From Molanna angustata (lineage: Eukaryota > Arthropoda > Insecta > Trichoptera > Molannidae), in contig OY754967.1 in the NCBI GenBank assembly GCA_963576475.1, forward strand, positions 26,867,095 to 26,931,094: DNA of 64,000 nt, written 5' to 3'. A model generated the notes under the pieces. The model was not told where the DNA came from, did no database searches, and worked only from the letters and a program-made list of their open reading frames with translations. Shown in pieces: positions 1-10,334 of the stretch (positions within the stretch are counted from its first letter, which is position 1; each line of letters opens with the position of its first letter). The position numbers were made by a program, and so were the translations under genes.

Positions 1-822
1 AATCAGTTCGAGGACATTTTAAAGGGTATAAAATTCAAACATGGACTGATAAGGGTAAAGAAGATAACATGAGAGAAATTCTTGTCAAGGATGATGTTAG
101 GAAGGCTCTCGTTACTAAATTTGTTCCACACTCTAAAAATTATGCTCGTATTTTAGCCTATAACGGTCGTTTTAACGGACCTCCGAGCAATACATTGAGT
201 TTTGAAACTCCAGAAGGAACACCAGGTACAGTTCAGTCCTTTGAAGCTTATCAAATGGGCACTTCTGCATTATATCTTGTTTGGAAAAAACCTGAACAAC
301 CAAATGGAAACTTAAATGGCTACAAAATTTATTACCAAGAAGTAAAAGGTACTTCGGTGGGACCGATATTGGAGAGAGAACCTCACATAACTGATCCTCG
401 ACAAAATAGAGCAAAACTTGCTGGACTAAAACCAAACACAAAATATCGATTGACGATTCGAGCGACAACACGAGCCGGTGAAGGAGAAGAATATTTCATT
501 GAACAAAAAACACGATCAGGTTTATCTATGATTCCTGATGTTCCAGATTTCAAATTGACTACACTCCCTGCATCCAATGGTTTGGCAAATATCCGTGTAA
601 CTTGGTTACCGCATATTGAAGGACGTACTGGATCACACTTCTTTGTTAAATATAGGGTTAAAGGAGAACCTCTATTTATTTCTACTGATCCAGAGATGAA
701 TGATGACTCTATAATCCTAAGGGGTCTTGAGCCAGGTGTTGTATATGAAGTAAGGGCTGTGGCAGTTGATGGGGAACTCACAGCTGAAAGTGAATCTCGA
801 GAAGTAGATACATCAGGAATAG
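1..822 (+). CDS. Nrg: Neuroglian, exon with fibronectin III repeats (5' end outside window)
   Basis: This exon encodes part of the extracellular stalk of Neuroglian, the insect L1-type cell-adhesion molecule. The frame is already open at base 1 (the peptide begins SVRGHFKGYKIQTW), so the exon or gene starts upstream. About 274 codons cover the end of one fibronectin III domain and two more complete ones; typical FN3 signatures are visible, such as LYLVWKKP, NGYKIYYQ, LKPNTKYRLTIRATT and LEPGVVYEVRAVAV. The frame runs to a TAA at 828-830, but a GT donor after base 822 leaves phase 1 and joins exactly to the exon at 4570, giving SGIEGPIIQP. The family identification rests on the whole set of exons through the FIGQY tails, so it is firm. 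The methionine at 69 is internal and is not the start. Confidence 0.93.
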
Positions 823-959
823 GTGTGTAAAATTATTTTGTTTTTTCCATATATTCCGTATTAATTTAATCCGGACTAATTTTAACTTATTGTATTTTTT
901 TAAGTTTTATGTTTCACCATTTTCAATGTGTTAGCTATAGGACTAATTTTAAAATATTT

Positions 960-1060
960 TTTTTGCAAACTGAAAGCGCCCTTGAGATGACCACGGTTGT
1001 CACTAAACGGCGCTTTATAAATTGTCATTATTATTATATTATTATTACTTAAAATATTAT
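960..1060 (+). repeat. LINE 3' tail remnant ending in ATT repeats
   Basis: The stretch has a GCGCCCTTGAGATGA block, then GGCGCTTTATAAATT and an ATT-rich tail. The same layout, on the other strand, forms the 3' end of the LINE fragment at 10576-10977. I read it as the 3' end of a LINE or a SINE mobilised by it, in the first Nrg intron. It has no coding content. Confidence 0.55.
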
Positions 1061-1297
1061 TGATTATTATGAATGACAGAAACCTTCCTAACTTCCTCTA
1101 TTGCCAGAAGTTACCTGTAAAACTATTGACAACTGAATATAATCACACCAAAATAATCAAAATCTTTTGTTAACACAGCAAACTGACTGTGAAACGATTC
1201 AAATTATGTGTTTTTACCTTCCAACCTGGGTCTTTTTAAGATCTGAATCCATATTTTCTTGAGCAGATTGTAAACCCTCTAGATCCCAAACTATATA

Positions 1298-1468
1298 TAG
1301 GCATGATGACTAATTTTGAGAAACTATCTCAAGATCTTTTTATGCATCCACTGTTTCCAAATATACACACATTTCTACATAAAATAAAGGTTTAGTAGCA
1401 AAATTCCCCATTTCAAAATCAAATTTGACAGATGTATCATGGCGTCTGCTGGTGACGTCACGGTATGA
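1298..1468 (+). repeat. Dispersed repeat family D, copy 1
   Basis: It starts GCATGATGACTAATTTTGAG and ends near TGACGTCACGG. The reverse complement of 46376-46566 matches it over its whole length with scattered differences, including the AAATAAAGGTTTAGTAGCAAAA core. The 46-kb copy continues into a degenerate THAP domain, so the family may derive from a THAP-containing DNA transposon. The following bases to about 1640 show weaker similarity. Confidence 0.6.
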
Positions 1469-2006
1469 TAAAATGCATATCAACTATGTATATGTATTCT
1501 AAGACGATCTGTCAAAAAAGTGTACTTTTTGCATGCAAATACCTGTTTTAGTAGAAGTTAGAACATATTTATACAAATAAAATGTATTTTCATGTATAAC
1601 TTAGCGTTTAAGTAAAAAACATGGTTATTATTTTGTATAATTATAATATTTAATCTATTTTAAAATTAAGCATTTTGTACATAAAACGCCGCCATTTTAA
1701 TCTATTTTCATACAATATTTCATTTTCCTACCGAATGAAAATGTTCTTTATAATAATAAATCTTTGAAATAAATGTGATTATGAAATAATAAAATTATAC
1801 ACCAGACATTACAGCAATTTTTAAGATATATATTGAATAAATCTGTTAATTATTAATAATGATATAGGCATTATAAAATTGCATAATTTGTCTTAGGTAT
1901 AATATTTGATTTTTCTGACAATTGTTGATTTTCATTTTTATGGCTTCGAACAAACCAATGTAGGTAACTACATATTCGAAAAATGTATCCATTTTTAAAC
2001 CATTTG

Positions 2007-2347
2007 ATTTTTCTTACATATTCGATCATATAATACACTAGATGTCGTAGTTAGCAAATTTTGTATGAATCGAATGTGAGTCATTTTTCAGGGGGGATTT
2101 TTGACGTTTTGTTTCCAGACCACATCTCTTTTCTATAGAAAATAATGACTAATGTGAATTGTTTTCGGATTTATATTTCTAAAAAACATTTTAATTATTA
2201 ATAATTTAGAGAACATTTATCTAGAATGTGTTGAAATGTAAGGAAAACTGAAATATGTTGCCAACCAAAACGTCAAACGCACGATATTCCATGACTCACT
2301 TTTTGTACAGAGTACTACATCTAGGTATATTATAATAAAAATCTATG
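2007..2347 (+). mobile_element. MITE family A, copy 1
   Basis: Family A is a non-coding element of about 330 bp. Its two ends are inverted copies of AGATTTTTATTATAATATACT followed by AGATGT. This copy has a decayed left end and an intact right end. Internal landmarks are GCAAATTTTGTATGAATCGAA, ACCACATC, TTGTTTTCGGATTTAT, AACCAAAACGTCAAA and GAGTCATGGAATAT. It lies in the first intron of Nrg. Superfamily is unknown. Confidence 0.75.
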
Positions 2348-2380
2348 TATTCGATTGGTATCTATGGTTACATACAGAAT

Positions 2381-2710
2381 CATAGATTTTTATTTTAATA
2401 AACTAGATGGAGTATTCCGTGCAAAAAGTGAGTCATGGAATATTGCACGTTTGACGTTTTGGTTGGCAACATATTTCAGTTTTCCTTACATTTCAACACA
2501 TCCTAGATAACTGTTCTCTAAATCTTAATAAACAAAAGTGTTTTTTTCGACAAATAAATCCGAAAACAATTCACATTAGTCGTTATTCTCTGTAGAAAAA
2601 CGATGTGGTCTGCCAACCAAAACGTCAAAAATACCCTGGAAAAATGCCTCACTTCGATTCATACAAATTTGCTAACTACGACATCTAGTATATCATAATA
2701 AAAATCTATG
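2381..2710 (-). mobile_element. MITE family A, copy 2, inverted relative to copy 1
   Basis: This is a nearly complete 330-bp copy in the opposite orientation to copy 1, only 33 bp away, so the pair forms a large hairpin of about 300-bp arms. Both ends match the family terminus (CATAGATTTTTATT at the left, AATAAAAATCTATG at the right). Confidence 0.8.
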
Positions 2711-2877
2711 TACAGAATATGATATTCAAATAGAATTTGTCATGAATCAAATTTGAATTTGTTTAGAACATTGTTGTAAGTAGGTACCTACCTAATACTA
2801 CTCACAAACCCACAAAATATTGATTTTGTATTGGAATATTATTAAACTTTTTTTTCAATACACATTCAATATTCCTA

Positions 2878-3215
2878 TAGTCTTATTCTTCTTTTATGTA
2901 GACCTTTGGGTCAATTTTTATGCAAACTATTTCCTATAATCTAATTCTTATTCTTATATTATGTAGACCTTTGGGTGAGTTTTTATGCAACTTATTTCTT
3001 TAAGTATAATTCTTCTAATATGTAGACCTTTGAGTCAGTTTTTATATTAACTATTTCCTATAGTCCAATTCTTCTTTTTCTTATTTTATTTCATACTAAC
3101 TATTTCCTATAGTCTAATTCGTCTTCTTTTTTTATGAAGGCCTTTGGGTCAGTTTTTATACAACTCATTTCCTATAGTCTATTTCTTCGTTTATGTAGAC
3201 CATTGGTTCAATTTT
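2878..3215 (+). repeat. Imperfect ~60-bp tandem repeat in the first Nrg intron
   Basis: About six diverged units share TATAGTCTAATTCTTC, TATGTAGACCTTTGGGTC and TTTTTATGCAAACTATTTCC. Units have short indels. No open frame of interest; the small ORFs here are incidental. Confidence 0.7.
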
Positions 3216-3543
3216 TTTAGAAATGTAAAAAAAATGCATTTAAGGATTGTCAACCTTTCAGGAAGAAAAATATACGCTTGCTATCCACTCGCTTCACCTT
3301 GTTCATCTGGTTCTTCTGATAACGTAATGTTTTCTAGTAATGAAAACAAAATACTTGGTTGAAAACTCTCTCTCCTCCTTATGTCTGAGGATGGTGGCTG
3401 TAATCAATCACTCTTTGTGTGGCCCACCTCCATGCTAATCTGTTCTGGGCAGAACATAGAAAACCATAATAAATTAAATAAATTCAAAAAATGTTTCTTT
3501 ATGTACATTTTTTTTTAAAGAGTGAATATGTCCTGTAAAACTG

Positions 3544-4400
3544 TTTGCAGACGACACAAAGTTGTTTGGCAATCCACTAAGAGATCATGTACAACTGCAA
3601 GAGGATCTAAATAGCATATTTACTTGGACACAGAAATGGATGCTCAAGCTGAACAAAGATAAGTGCAATGTTTTACACATCGGCACCAAAAACCCGAGGA
3701 TCACATACAGTCTTGATGGAACATATTTAAAGTCGGAAAATGAACAAAAAGACTTAGGCATCACTATCTCTTGCGATCTGAAATAGGAGAAGCATTTGAT
3801 ATCAATTGTAAAAAAGGCCAATAGCTTAACATACTTAATTAGAAAAACCTTCAGCCACTTGCCACATGATTTGTTGATTATAATATATAAAACTTATGTG
3901 AGACCAGTTTTGGAATATGGTTACCAAGTTTGCAATCCTTACTTTGAGAAAGATATAAGCATGCTGGAAAGGGTGCAGAGAAGGTTTACCAAACTGGGAA
4001 ATGGCCTCAGATGCTTAACATATGAAGAACGTCTGAATGTGTTGGGCCTCACTACTCTTGAGGAACGGAGAAAGAGAGGGGATCTCATAGAAACCTACAA
4101 AATACTAAACGAACACTATGACTGCCCTGAATTGAAGCTGATGTTCTGCCTCAACCAAAATACTAATTTAAGAGGTCATAGTTTGAAGCTAGATAAACAC
4201 AGTTTCAGGCAGAACCCCTGGAAGCATTTCTTGACCAATAGAGTTGTGGATGCGTGGAACAGTTTGCCACCGGAACTTGTTGTTGCACAAAGTGTTAATG
4301 TGTTCAAAAATAGACTTGACAGACTGAACAAGTGAAAACTGTTGTGAGATCAGACATATCAGCATAGCTGCCTGTCTGATAACATAAAATAATAATAATA
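3544..4400 (+). mobile_element. LINE 3' fragment, CR1/L2-like reverse transcriptase end
   Basis: The translation contains the reverse-transcriptase catalytic box FADDTKLFG, then KWMLKLNKDKCNVLHIG, YVRPVLEYGYQVCNP, LERVQRRFTK and VVDAWNSLPPELV, the usual order at the end of a CR1/L2-type ORF2. One in-frame TAG at 3784-3786 splits the frame, so it is dead. The ORF stops at 4335 and a short UTR ends in AATAATAATAATAA at about 4400. The 5' part is missing, as is usual for truncated LINE copies. It sits in the first Nrg intron. Confidence 0.88.
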
Positions 4401-4510
4401 ACAAGTACGCACATAAATACTCTATAGGTGAATGAAATTGATTGTGGCAGGATTCGAACTCACGACCACTGGATTAGAAACCCAGCGCGCTAACTGTTCT
4501 ACCACCACCC
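4388..4510 (-). mobile_element. tRNA-derived SINE, family 1
   Basis: Read on the minus strand it begins GGTGGTAGAACAGTTAGC and has an anticodon-like stem-loop (CTGGG..TCCAG), then a B-box GAGTTCGAATCC and a shared body CAATTTCATTCACCTA. The copy at 63448-63647 has the same head and the same first body bases, which shows a SINE family and not two tRNA genes. It ends against the AAT tail of the neighbouring LINE, so the exact 3' end is uncertain. Confidence 0.78.
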
Positions 4511-4569
4511 ATTTTACGTTCATTATTAGGTACATTGTATTAATATTTTTGTCATTTATTTTTTTGCAG

Positions 4570-4780
4570 AAGGGCCAATTATTCAACCAAAGGAAAATGT
4601 GGCAACTGCCGGTTGGTTCATAGGAATGATGCTTGCCATAGCATTCTTGCTACTTGTACTTATTATTGTATGTGTCATTAAGCGCAATCGTGGTGGAAAA
4701 TATGATGTGCATGATAGAGAACTTGCTAATGGTAGAAGAGATTATCCAGATGAGGGAGGTTTTCATGAATATTCACAACC
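4570..4780 (+). CDS. Nrg: Neuroglian, transmembrane and proximal cytoplasmic exon
   Basis: The exon follows a TTTTTTTGCAG acceptor and ends at a consensus GTAAGT donor after CC (phase 2). It encodes about 70 residues: a short juxtamembrane piece, a single hydrophobic membrane helix (GWFIGMMLAIAFLLLVLIIV), then a stop-transfer KRNRGGKYDVHDRELANGR and FHEYSQP. This is the conserved start of the L1/Neuroglian cytoplasmic tail, which anchors the protein to the cortical cytoskeleton. Phases match the exons on both sides. An apparent methionine start in this exon is not used; the exon is internal. Confidence 0.95.
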
Positions 4781-5107
4781 GTAAGTTTACCATATTTATT
4801 ATTTTTTCATTTAAAATTAAAGAAACTTATTTTTTACTGTTTAATTTGATATTCACTCTCCCTAATGCCCAATACCATTGTCTGAGTACAATATTATTCT
4901 GGGGGGCAAGTCTGGTCAAACAGTGAAATCAGACCCTTTTGACTACCCATATCATGGATATAATTATCATATAGAGTTCTATAATATCTTAAGATATTAT
5001 AGATCTCCATATCGTAGTTCGGCGTTCAATACCATGAATGCGACATTTTTGGTAAAATTATGTTTTTTTTTTTAAATCGGTAGAGAATGTTCAAATACCC
5101 TATTGTA

Positions 5108-5300
5108 TATAGTTTAGCTGATTGGTAACCAAAGGGGTTACCAATCAAAAGTAATTATTTAGTTTAGCTGATTAGTAACCAGATGGGTTACCAATCAGGC
5201 GTGTTTAGTAACCAGAGGGGTTACTAATAAAGAGAGTTTACTATATCCCAATTAAGTTGGTTAATTAACCAACAAAGTGGTTAACAGTTTTATATCTAAT
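5108..5300. repeat. Cluster of short palindromes inside the family G element
   Basis: Three spaced hairpins share one design: GGTAACC-4 bases-GGGTTACC, AGTAACC-4-GGGTTACC and AGTAACC-4-GGGTTACT. The first two are each preceded by TAGCTGATT, and a looser GGTTAATTAACC region follows. They look like repeated binding sites or degenerate inserted hairpins. Function unknown. Confidence 0.6.
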
Positions 5301-5756
5301 CAAAGTGATTTGATATGATTTGAAATAAGAACAGTGGTTTAGAGAGAAGAAGAAAGAATAGGTCCAAATTTACAATGAGTATATTGATCACAATTAATAG
5401 TTTGCTTAAAGGTAAATTTACAATTGATGAAATAACTTACAAAGGAACTTTCTCACGATGAGTAGATATAACGAGCGAGTTAGCGAGTGTGTTCAAAGTG
5501 TCCGATTATTCGCATGGTGAAGTACCATCGTGCTCGCTGGGTCGAGAGTTGATCGGTGGTCTAGAAATGAAGTGTCGGCGAGACGGCGTGGTTGAGAAGC
5601 GACCAGTGGTCGCGTGGTCGTAACGGCGGCGTGAAGTGACGGAAATGAAGTGACCACGTGAACAGGTGTAGACTCCCTTAAATAGTGCTGTGCTGGGGAT
5701 AGCAAGTTCAATGTCCTCGAACTTTCTAGACTTATTTCATTGAAGTGTCATACCCA

Positions 5757-7010
5757 GTTTTTTTTTTTTTTTTAACATGTCCACATAGGGGACGCCAGCT
5801 ATTAGGATTTGGGTCCATTTTACTCTTCCGAAGAAGCGCACTACGTAGCGTTGGGAGGGGTTTGCAATCTAGAAAAGAGTTTATTAATTCGGATTCTAAA
5901 AAGACCCGGGTTGTACGAAGGCGGAAACACAGAATTCGGAAGATCGTTCCACAGTCGGGCTGCTGTATTAATAAAAGAGTTCGAGAAGCGACTTGTTCGT
6001 ATATGTTGAAGGTCCACTGTGAATGGGTGCTGCGATTGAGTGAAGCGAGTGGGTGGAGGAGGGACCAAAGATGCAAGTTCTTCTGAGCAATTCCCGTGGT
6101 AGTATCTATAGAATAAACTTAAAATACCGACTCTGCGTCTGTGTTCTAGTGATTGCAATCCATCAGTCAGTGATGGATCATCAATCAGACGTATAGCACG
6201 CCTTTGGACAGCGTCGAGGGTATTCAGTAAGTATTGGGGGGCGCCACTCCAGAGCTGACTACCATATTCAATAATTGGACGTATTTGCGCTTTGTAGAGT
6301 ATACAGATCTGGGTCATAGTAAAATATCTACGCGCTCTATATAGTACGCTCAATTTTTTGGAGGCGAGTTTCACCTTAGCTTCGATGGAGCCCTTGTAGT
6401 GTAACTGGTTCGTTATAGATACTCCAAGCAGGTCAATAGAGCTGCTGTTAGGTAGGGTGCTTCCGTTGAAAGACACTTGCAATTCATTGGGGTTTCTCTT
6501 CGCAGAAATTAGACAGGCTTGGGTTTTTGAGACGTTAAATGAAACAAGATTACTTTCACCCCGGGTATTGATTGAGTGGAGGTAGCTATTTATTTTTTGA
6601 TGAAGGTCTTTCCGGGCTTCTGATATTTCACTCTGTTTAGGAGGTTTGTCAAAAGAGAAATTGTCATGGACTGTGCTGTCATCAGCGTAACAGTGGATGG
6701 GGGCGCGTAAGAGCAAGTCATTGATATGTAGGAGGAATAGGGTTGGAGATAGAATGGACCCTTGAGGGACTCCCGCATTGATGGAATGGGGAGAAGAAGA
6801 GCAACCGTCCACTACAGTTATGACTTCGCGATCTTTTAAAAAATTCGCAATCCAAGTACACAGAGACTGGGGTAGTCCATAAGAAGGGAGTTTCATTAAA
6901 AGACCTCGGTGCCAAACCCGGTCGAAAGCTTTAGAGATGTCAAGGGCGACAGTTTGAGCTTCTCCAAAGCGTTCCATAACTCGACCCCAAAAGTTGAGGA
7001 GTATTGTCAC
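5757..7010 (-). mobile_element. LINE family B, 5'-truncated, reverse transcriptase (copy 1)
   Basis: On the minus strand an open frame of 389 codons encodes most of a reverse transcriptase: motif A TVALDISKAFDRVWHRGL, AGVPQGSILSPTLFLLHIND, the catalytic box HCYADDSTVHD, then RPIIEYGSQLWSGAP, LDAVQRRAIRLIDDPSL and RLWNDLP near the end. This order is that of the Jockey/CR1-type group; I did not resolve the clade. The element ends in poly(A), seen as a T run at 5758-5773. The N-terminal endonuclease is missing. A second copy with few differences over the shared 3' part lies at 48303-49058. The frame here is still open, so the insertion is fairly young. Confidence 0.9.
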
Positions 7011-7591
7011 TTGTTTGACATCGCGGGCGATGAACTCGGCCTAGCGACAAACAAATATACTTGCCGTCGCTAGGCGCGCGCTCGAAAGAAATATCGAGAT
7101 GTGGTCTGCCACAATAGAAAATGTTTCCACAAAATCATTCAAACGGCTAAAATGTCGAATAGAACAATACTGCGAATGTACATTCCGCCATGAACTCCAT
7201 GCAAAAACTCGTGTTTTTTGACCTGTAAAATCTTGTTAATGCTACATTTGCGGTATTGAACGCCGACGATGATATGATAATTATATCCATGATATGGGTA
7301 ATCGTGAGGGTTTTGATTTCACCGTTTGACGGGACTTGCCCCTCTGATCATCATTAATTTCCGACACAGGCATTGGCCTAGTGGTGTGTCTTATCCAGAA
7401 ATCATTTACAAAACATAAACACTATAATGAGTAAGTGAAGAGAAAATATAACGGTGAAACTTAAACTACATAATGTTGTGTTTTGAATCCTCATAATTTT
7501 CAACATTTTGCAACATTTTTTAAACGATTATTTGTATTATTTGAAATGCCGCTTTAATCTAAAAATATATTTTCATATAACTTTTTTTAAG

Positions 7592-7689
7592 ATTGGATAA
7601 TAAATCAAGACATTCAATGAGTAGTGGTGTAAAACCAGGTCCTGAGAGTGATACAGATTCAATGGCTGAATATGGTGATGGTGAAACAG
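7592..7689 (+). CDS. Nrg: Neuroglian, cytoplasmic exon
   Basis: The exon is bounded by a TTTTTTTAAG acceptor and a GT donor after ACAG. It encodes LDNKSRHSMSSGVKPGPESD followed by TDSMAEYGDGET, the conserved acidic and serine-rich stretch before the ankyrin-binding motif in L1-family proteins. It enters in phase 2 from the membrane exon and leaves in phase 1, which fits both alternative last exons at 9347 and 13052. It was too short to show as a free ORF. Confidence 0.92.
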
Positions 7690-7919
7690 GTATTTAGTTG
7701 TTTTTTTGATTGTTTATATTTTTAAATGTTTGCTTATATTTTGACACAATTTTTTTATGCATTTTTTTTTTAACTATTATATATATTCTTGTCATGTGGA
7801 ATGTATAATGTTGTCTTTGTGTTTGATGTAGATTTTTGTTAACCTTATTAAGACAAGAATCGTGACAGTGACAGCCTATCGCGTGCCTACAAGTCTAGCG
7901 TCATGTATATATGGCATTG

Positions 7920-8460
7920 TGTTACACTGAATTTTAAATCTTTATATCTCAGTAATTTCGTACTCGATTGAGATGAAAATTGTATAAATATTACTCTCAT
8001 ATTAGGCAAAGGTTTTTTTACCTAGTGGGGCATTGCAGCTACAAATATTATGAAATATAATTTCTATGTATGTAAAAATAAATATTAAATTCACAAAACA
8101 TGTATGTCAGGAGGCCTAGTCAATTTAGCGACGCTAAAGTGAAAAAATATAGGGGAGTGACATTTGTCACATAAATGTCACATTAAGTCAAAAAAATTGT
8201 TTCTCAATAAAAATTCCAGAAACCCTGAAACTTTGTTATTTTTTAAATAGTTTGGGATATTATGATTCTCTATATCATTAGAAATTTTCAATGTTCTAGC
8301 TTTTATAGTTGAGATAGGTTTATGGAAATGTCGATAACCCCTGACTGGAACAAAAACTCAAAATTGCGAGTATAGAAGTTTTGTAGGCCTAAAATATTCT
8401 GTAACTACTAAAATGTTTGCCTCTATACATTAAGAGGAGGATCAAAAGTTATTAGGGAAG
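7920..8460 (+). repeat. Dispersed repeat family C, copy 1
   Basis: Shared blocks with 21760-22560 and 62870-63440 include AATTTTCAGCGTTCTAGCTTT or close variants, GTTGATAACCCCTGACTG, AAAAGTTTTGTAGGCCT and GGATCAAAAGTTAT. The order is the same in each copy. No coding sequence; class unknown. This copy is in the Nrg intron. Confidence 0.6.
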
Positions 8461-8756
8461 AACAGGGAACACACAAGACATAGGTTGGTAGGTTATCGTC
8501 TTAATTGGGTTATATAATATAATGAGCTTATTCATAAATGATTATTCTAAAGTAGAATTTTGTTTGATAAAAAACTGCACTAATAAAGTTTCTAAGTTTG
8601 GCAATGCAACTTACTTATTCCATTCATTTCTAGTAAATAATATTGTTATGATTCACTAATTAACTATTTTATAAATAGAATATTTTATTTTAATAGTTGC
8701 ATATACGCAAACATTGGATTTTTACCTGTCGAGAGTCAATGATATTTTTGACAATT

Positions 8757-9245
8757 TTTTAATATCTCAATAGAGACAAAGTTGGAATATTGTAGAAGAA
8801 CCAGGAACTCAAGGTACCTACAGAGCTTACGACCTGTCATCGGCTGGTTTACGTGATCACTTTATGTGCTTGCGCAACGTTCACCAATAAAGCCTTCTTA
8901 TTGAGTTCCCTTATACATGTATAAGGATTGTTGCTTTCATTGTTTACAAAAAAAACAACTTCTCAATAGATAGCGTTACTAAAAAGGTTTCTTCGTTACT
9001 TCATAGATGGCGATAGTCAAAATTTCATGTTTTCAAATGATCTGTATCTCGTTATTAAAAATATATAGAACTTTCAAAATGCATTGATAAGGGAACTCAA
9101 TAAGAGGACATAATTGGTGAACGTTGCGCAAGCGCATAAAGTGATCACGTAAACCAGTCGATGGCAGGTTGTAAGCTCTGTTGGTGCCTTGAGTTCCTGG
9201 TTCTTCTATAATATTACAACTTTGTCTCTATTGAGATAAATTGAT
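8757..9245. mobile_element. MITE with ~160-bp terminal inverted repeats in Nrg intron
   Basis: The left arm (8757-8925) and right arm (9086-9245) are inverted copies sharing TCTCAATAGAGACAAAGTTG, AGAACCAGGAACTCAAGG, GTGATCACTTTATG and CAACGTTCACCAAT. The centre is about 160 bp and non-coding. It ends 100 bp before the first alternative last exon of Nrg. Its right arm is carried into the inverted duplication at 42621-43604. Confidence 0.8.
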
Positions 9246-9346
9246 TACTGAATATATATAAATAAGCTCATTTCTATGTGTACTTGCATGAATGTATTGT
9301 GCATAATTTGCTTAGTATGTTTTCTACAAATTTAATTTATCTACAG

Positions 9347-9459
9347 CTGGAATGAATGAAGATGGTTCATTCATTGGACAATACGGAAAAAAGCGCAGAC
9401 CTCCTGCTGGTACAAGTCAACCTGATTCCGCTTCTCAAGCCTTTGCAACACTCGTATAG
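9347..9459 (+). CDS. Nrg: Neuroglian, alternative last exon 1 (Nrg167-like, short tail)
   Basis: The acceptor is TTATCTACAG; the exon joins in phase 1 to 7689. It encodes AGMNEDGSFIGQYGKKRRPP and a short end finishing SASQAFATLV before TAG at 9457-9459. FIGQY is the ankyrin-binding motif whose tyrosine is the known phosphorylation switch in L1/Neuroglian proteins. The NEDGSFIGQYG form matches the Drosophila non-neuronal isoform Nrg167; the assignment of tissue use is therefore by analogy. A near-identical inverted copy lies at 43206-43318. Confidence 0.92.
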
Positions 9460-9610
9460 CTATCAACAACACCAAATTTATTTTTATATTTTTTTATTAA
9501 GGTATTTTGTGTTTATTATTTATTGATTTTTTGCTATTTTGTATATAATATTGTTTTGTTATATTTTCAAGATTTAATGTGAAAGTGTTTATTTAAAATA
9601 AATAAAGGTA
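9460..9610 (+). terminator. Nrg: 3' UTR and poly(A) signal of the short Nrg isoform
   Basis: AT-rich sequence after the TAG ends with overlapping AATAAATAAA, the last AATAAA being at 9601-9606. Cleavage would fall shortly after. In Drosophila, choice of the neuronal last exon requires suppression of this proximal ending by ELAV; that link is from the literature, not visible here beyond U-rich tracts. Confidence 0.55.
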
Positions 9611-9776
9611 CAGCATAATAGGGAACATTCACTTTTTTCTTTACTAAAAAAATGTTACAAAAAGTAATAGAAAATATGGTAAAATTTTTATTTGCCCTAT
9701 ATAAAGCTTTTTATAGCAATTTGAAAAACTTATTTTGAATTACGCGCTAAAACGGTTCATTGGCAATTTCTTTCAA

Positions 9777-9907
9777 CTAACCAGTGTTTCCAGTCCAGAG
9801 AAGCAATATTTGCGTGAGAAATAAATTTCTCCTCTGCTGGGAATCGAACCCAGGACGCCCGCACAGAAACCAAATGGCTTACCAACTGTGCCACGGGGGT
9901 CGGCAAT
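9777..9907 (-). mobile_element. tRNA-derived SINE, family 2
   Basis: On the minus strand it starts GCCGACCCCCGTGGCACAG, giving an A-box-like TGGCACAGTTGG and a B-box GGTTCGATTCC. A body follows (GAGAAATTTATTTCTCACGC, CTTCTCTGGACTGGAAACAC). An identical head is at 42754-42884 within the inverted duplication, and a headless body fragment is at 50955-51020. It is a SINE and not a functional tRNA: the acceptor stem does not close. Confidence 0.72.
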
Positions 9908-9939
9908 AATACACATATCAAAAAAAAAAAACATTAAAA

Positions 9940-10060
9940 AAATGATTACATGAAAATTCTTCGAAACACAATTGTTCGAATGTGCAATTGTACGAATAAC
10001 AATTTTTCGAAAATCAGTTATCAGAATGACAATTGTCCGAAAGCAAATTATTCGAACTAA
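9940..10060. repeat. Repeated TTCGAA/AATTGT motif block
   Basis: Variants of TTCGAACAATTG occur every 15-25 bases. Related blocks are at 11120-11245, 42625-42720 and 46565-46665; the last two are nearly the same. It resembles a terminal segment of a dispersed element. No gene. Confidence 0.5.
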
Positions 10061-10334
10061 CATTTGTTAGGAAACCAAATTGACCGAATTTAATATATAT
10101 TTTTATGTCATTATGTTGCCTCTTTTTGAAATATTTGTTGCCAGGAAAATATATTCGATGTCTGTAGACTATTATTTATTACTTTTTGTATTATTGTTGG
10201 GTACTCCCAATATCATGGATTTTGATGAAACCTCTTGCCTTCCATGAGGCTGCATACATCAAAGCTGATGTGGGGAACAAAAGAAAAAATTGAGGGTGAC
10301 ACTTTAAAATTGTGCGTCGCCATGTTGTTTATTC

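Larger units (their letters stand above)
4897..7342. mobile_element. Foldback DNA element, family G (long form), split by a LINE
   Basis: The left end GGGGGGCAAGTCTGGTC and right end GACGGGACTTGCCCCTC are inverted. The inverted similarity continues through TACCCATATCATGGATATAA and CGGCGTTCAATACC for roughly 150 bp on each side. Short members of the same family occur at 19572-19700 and 54154-56734. Removing the LINE at 5757-7010 leaves an element of about 1.2 kb with no recognisable gene, so it is non-autonomous. It lies in the Nrg intron between the membrane exon and the exon at 7592. I could not define a target duplication. Confidence 0.68.

Noticed and set aside
69..830. Complete 253-residue protein starting at 69
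   Set aside because: The frame is open to base 1 with conserved FN3 sequence, and the end is past a splice donor that joins to the next Nrg exon.
9835..9907. tRNA-like sequence on the minus strand with good A and B boxes
   Set aside because: It has a SINE body behind it and the acceptor stem does not pair.
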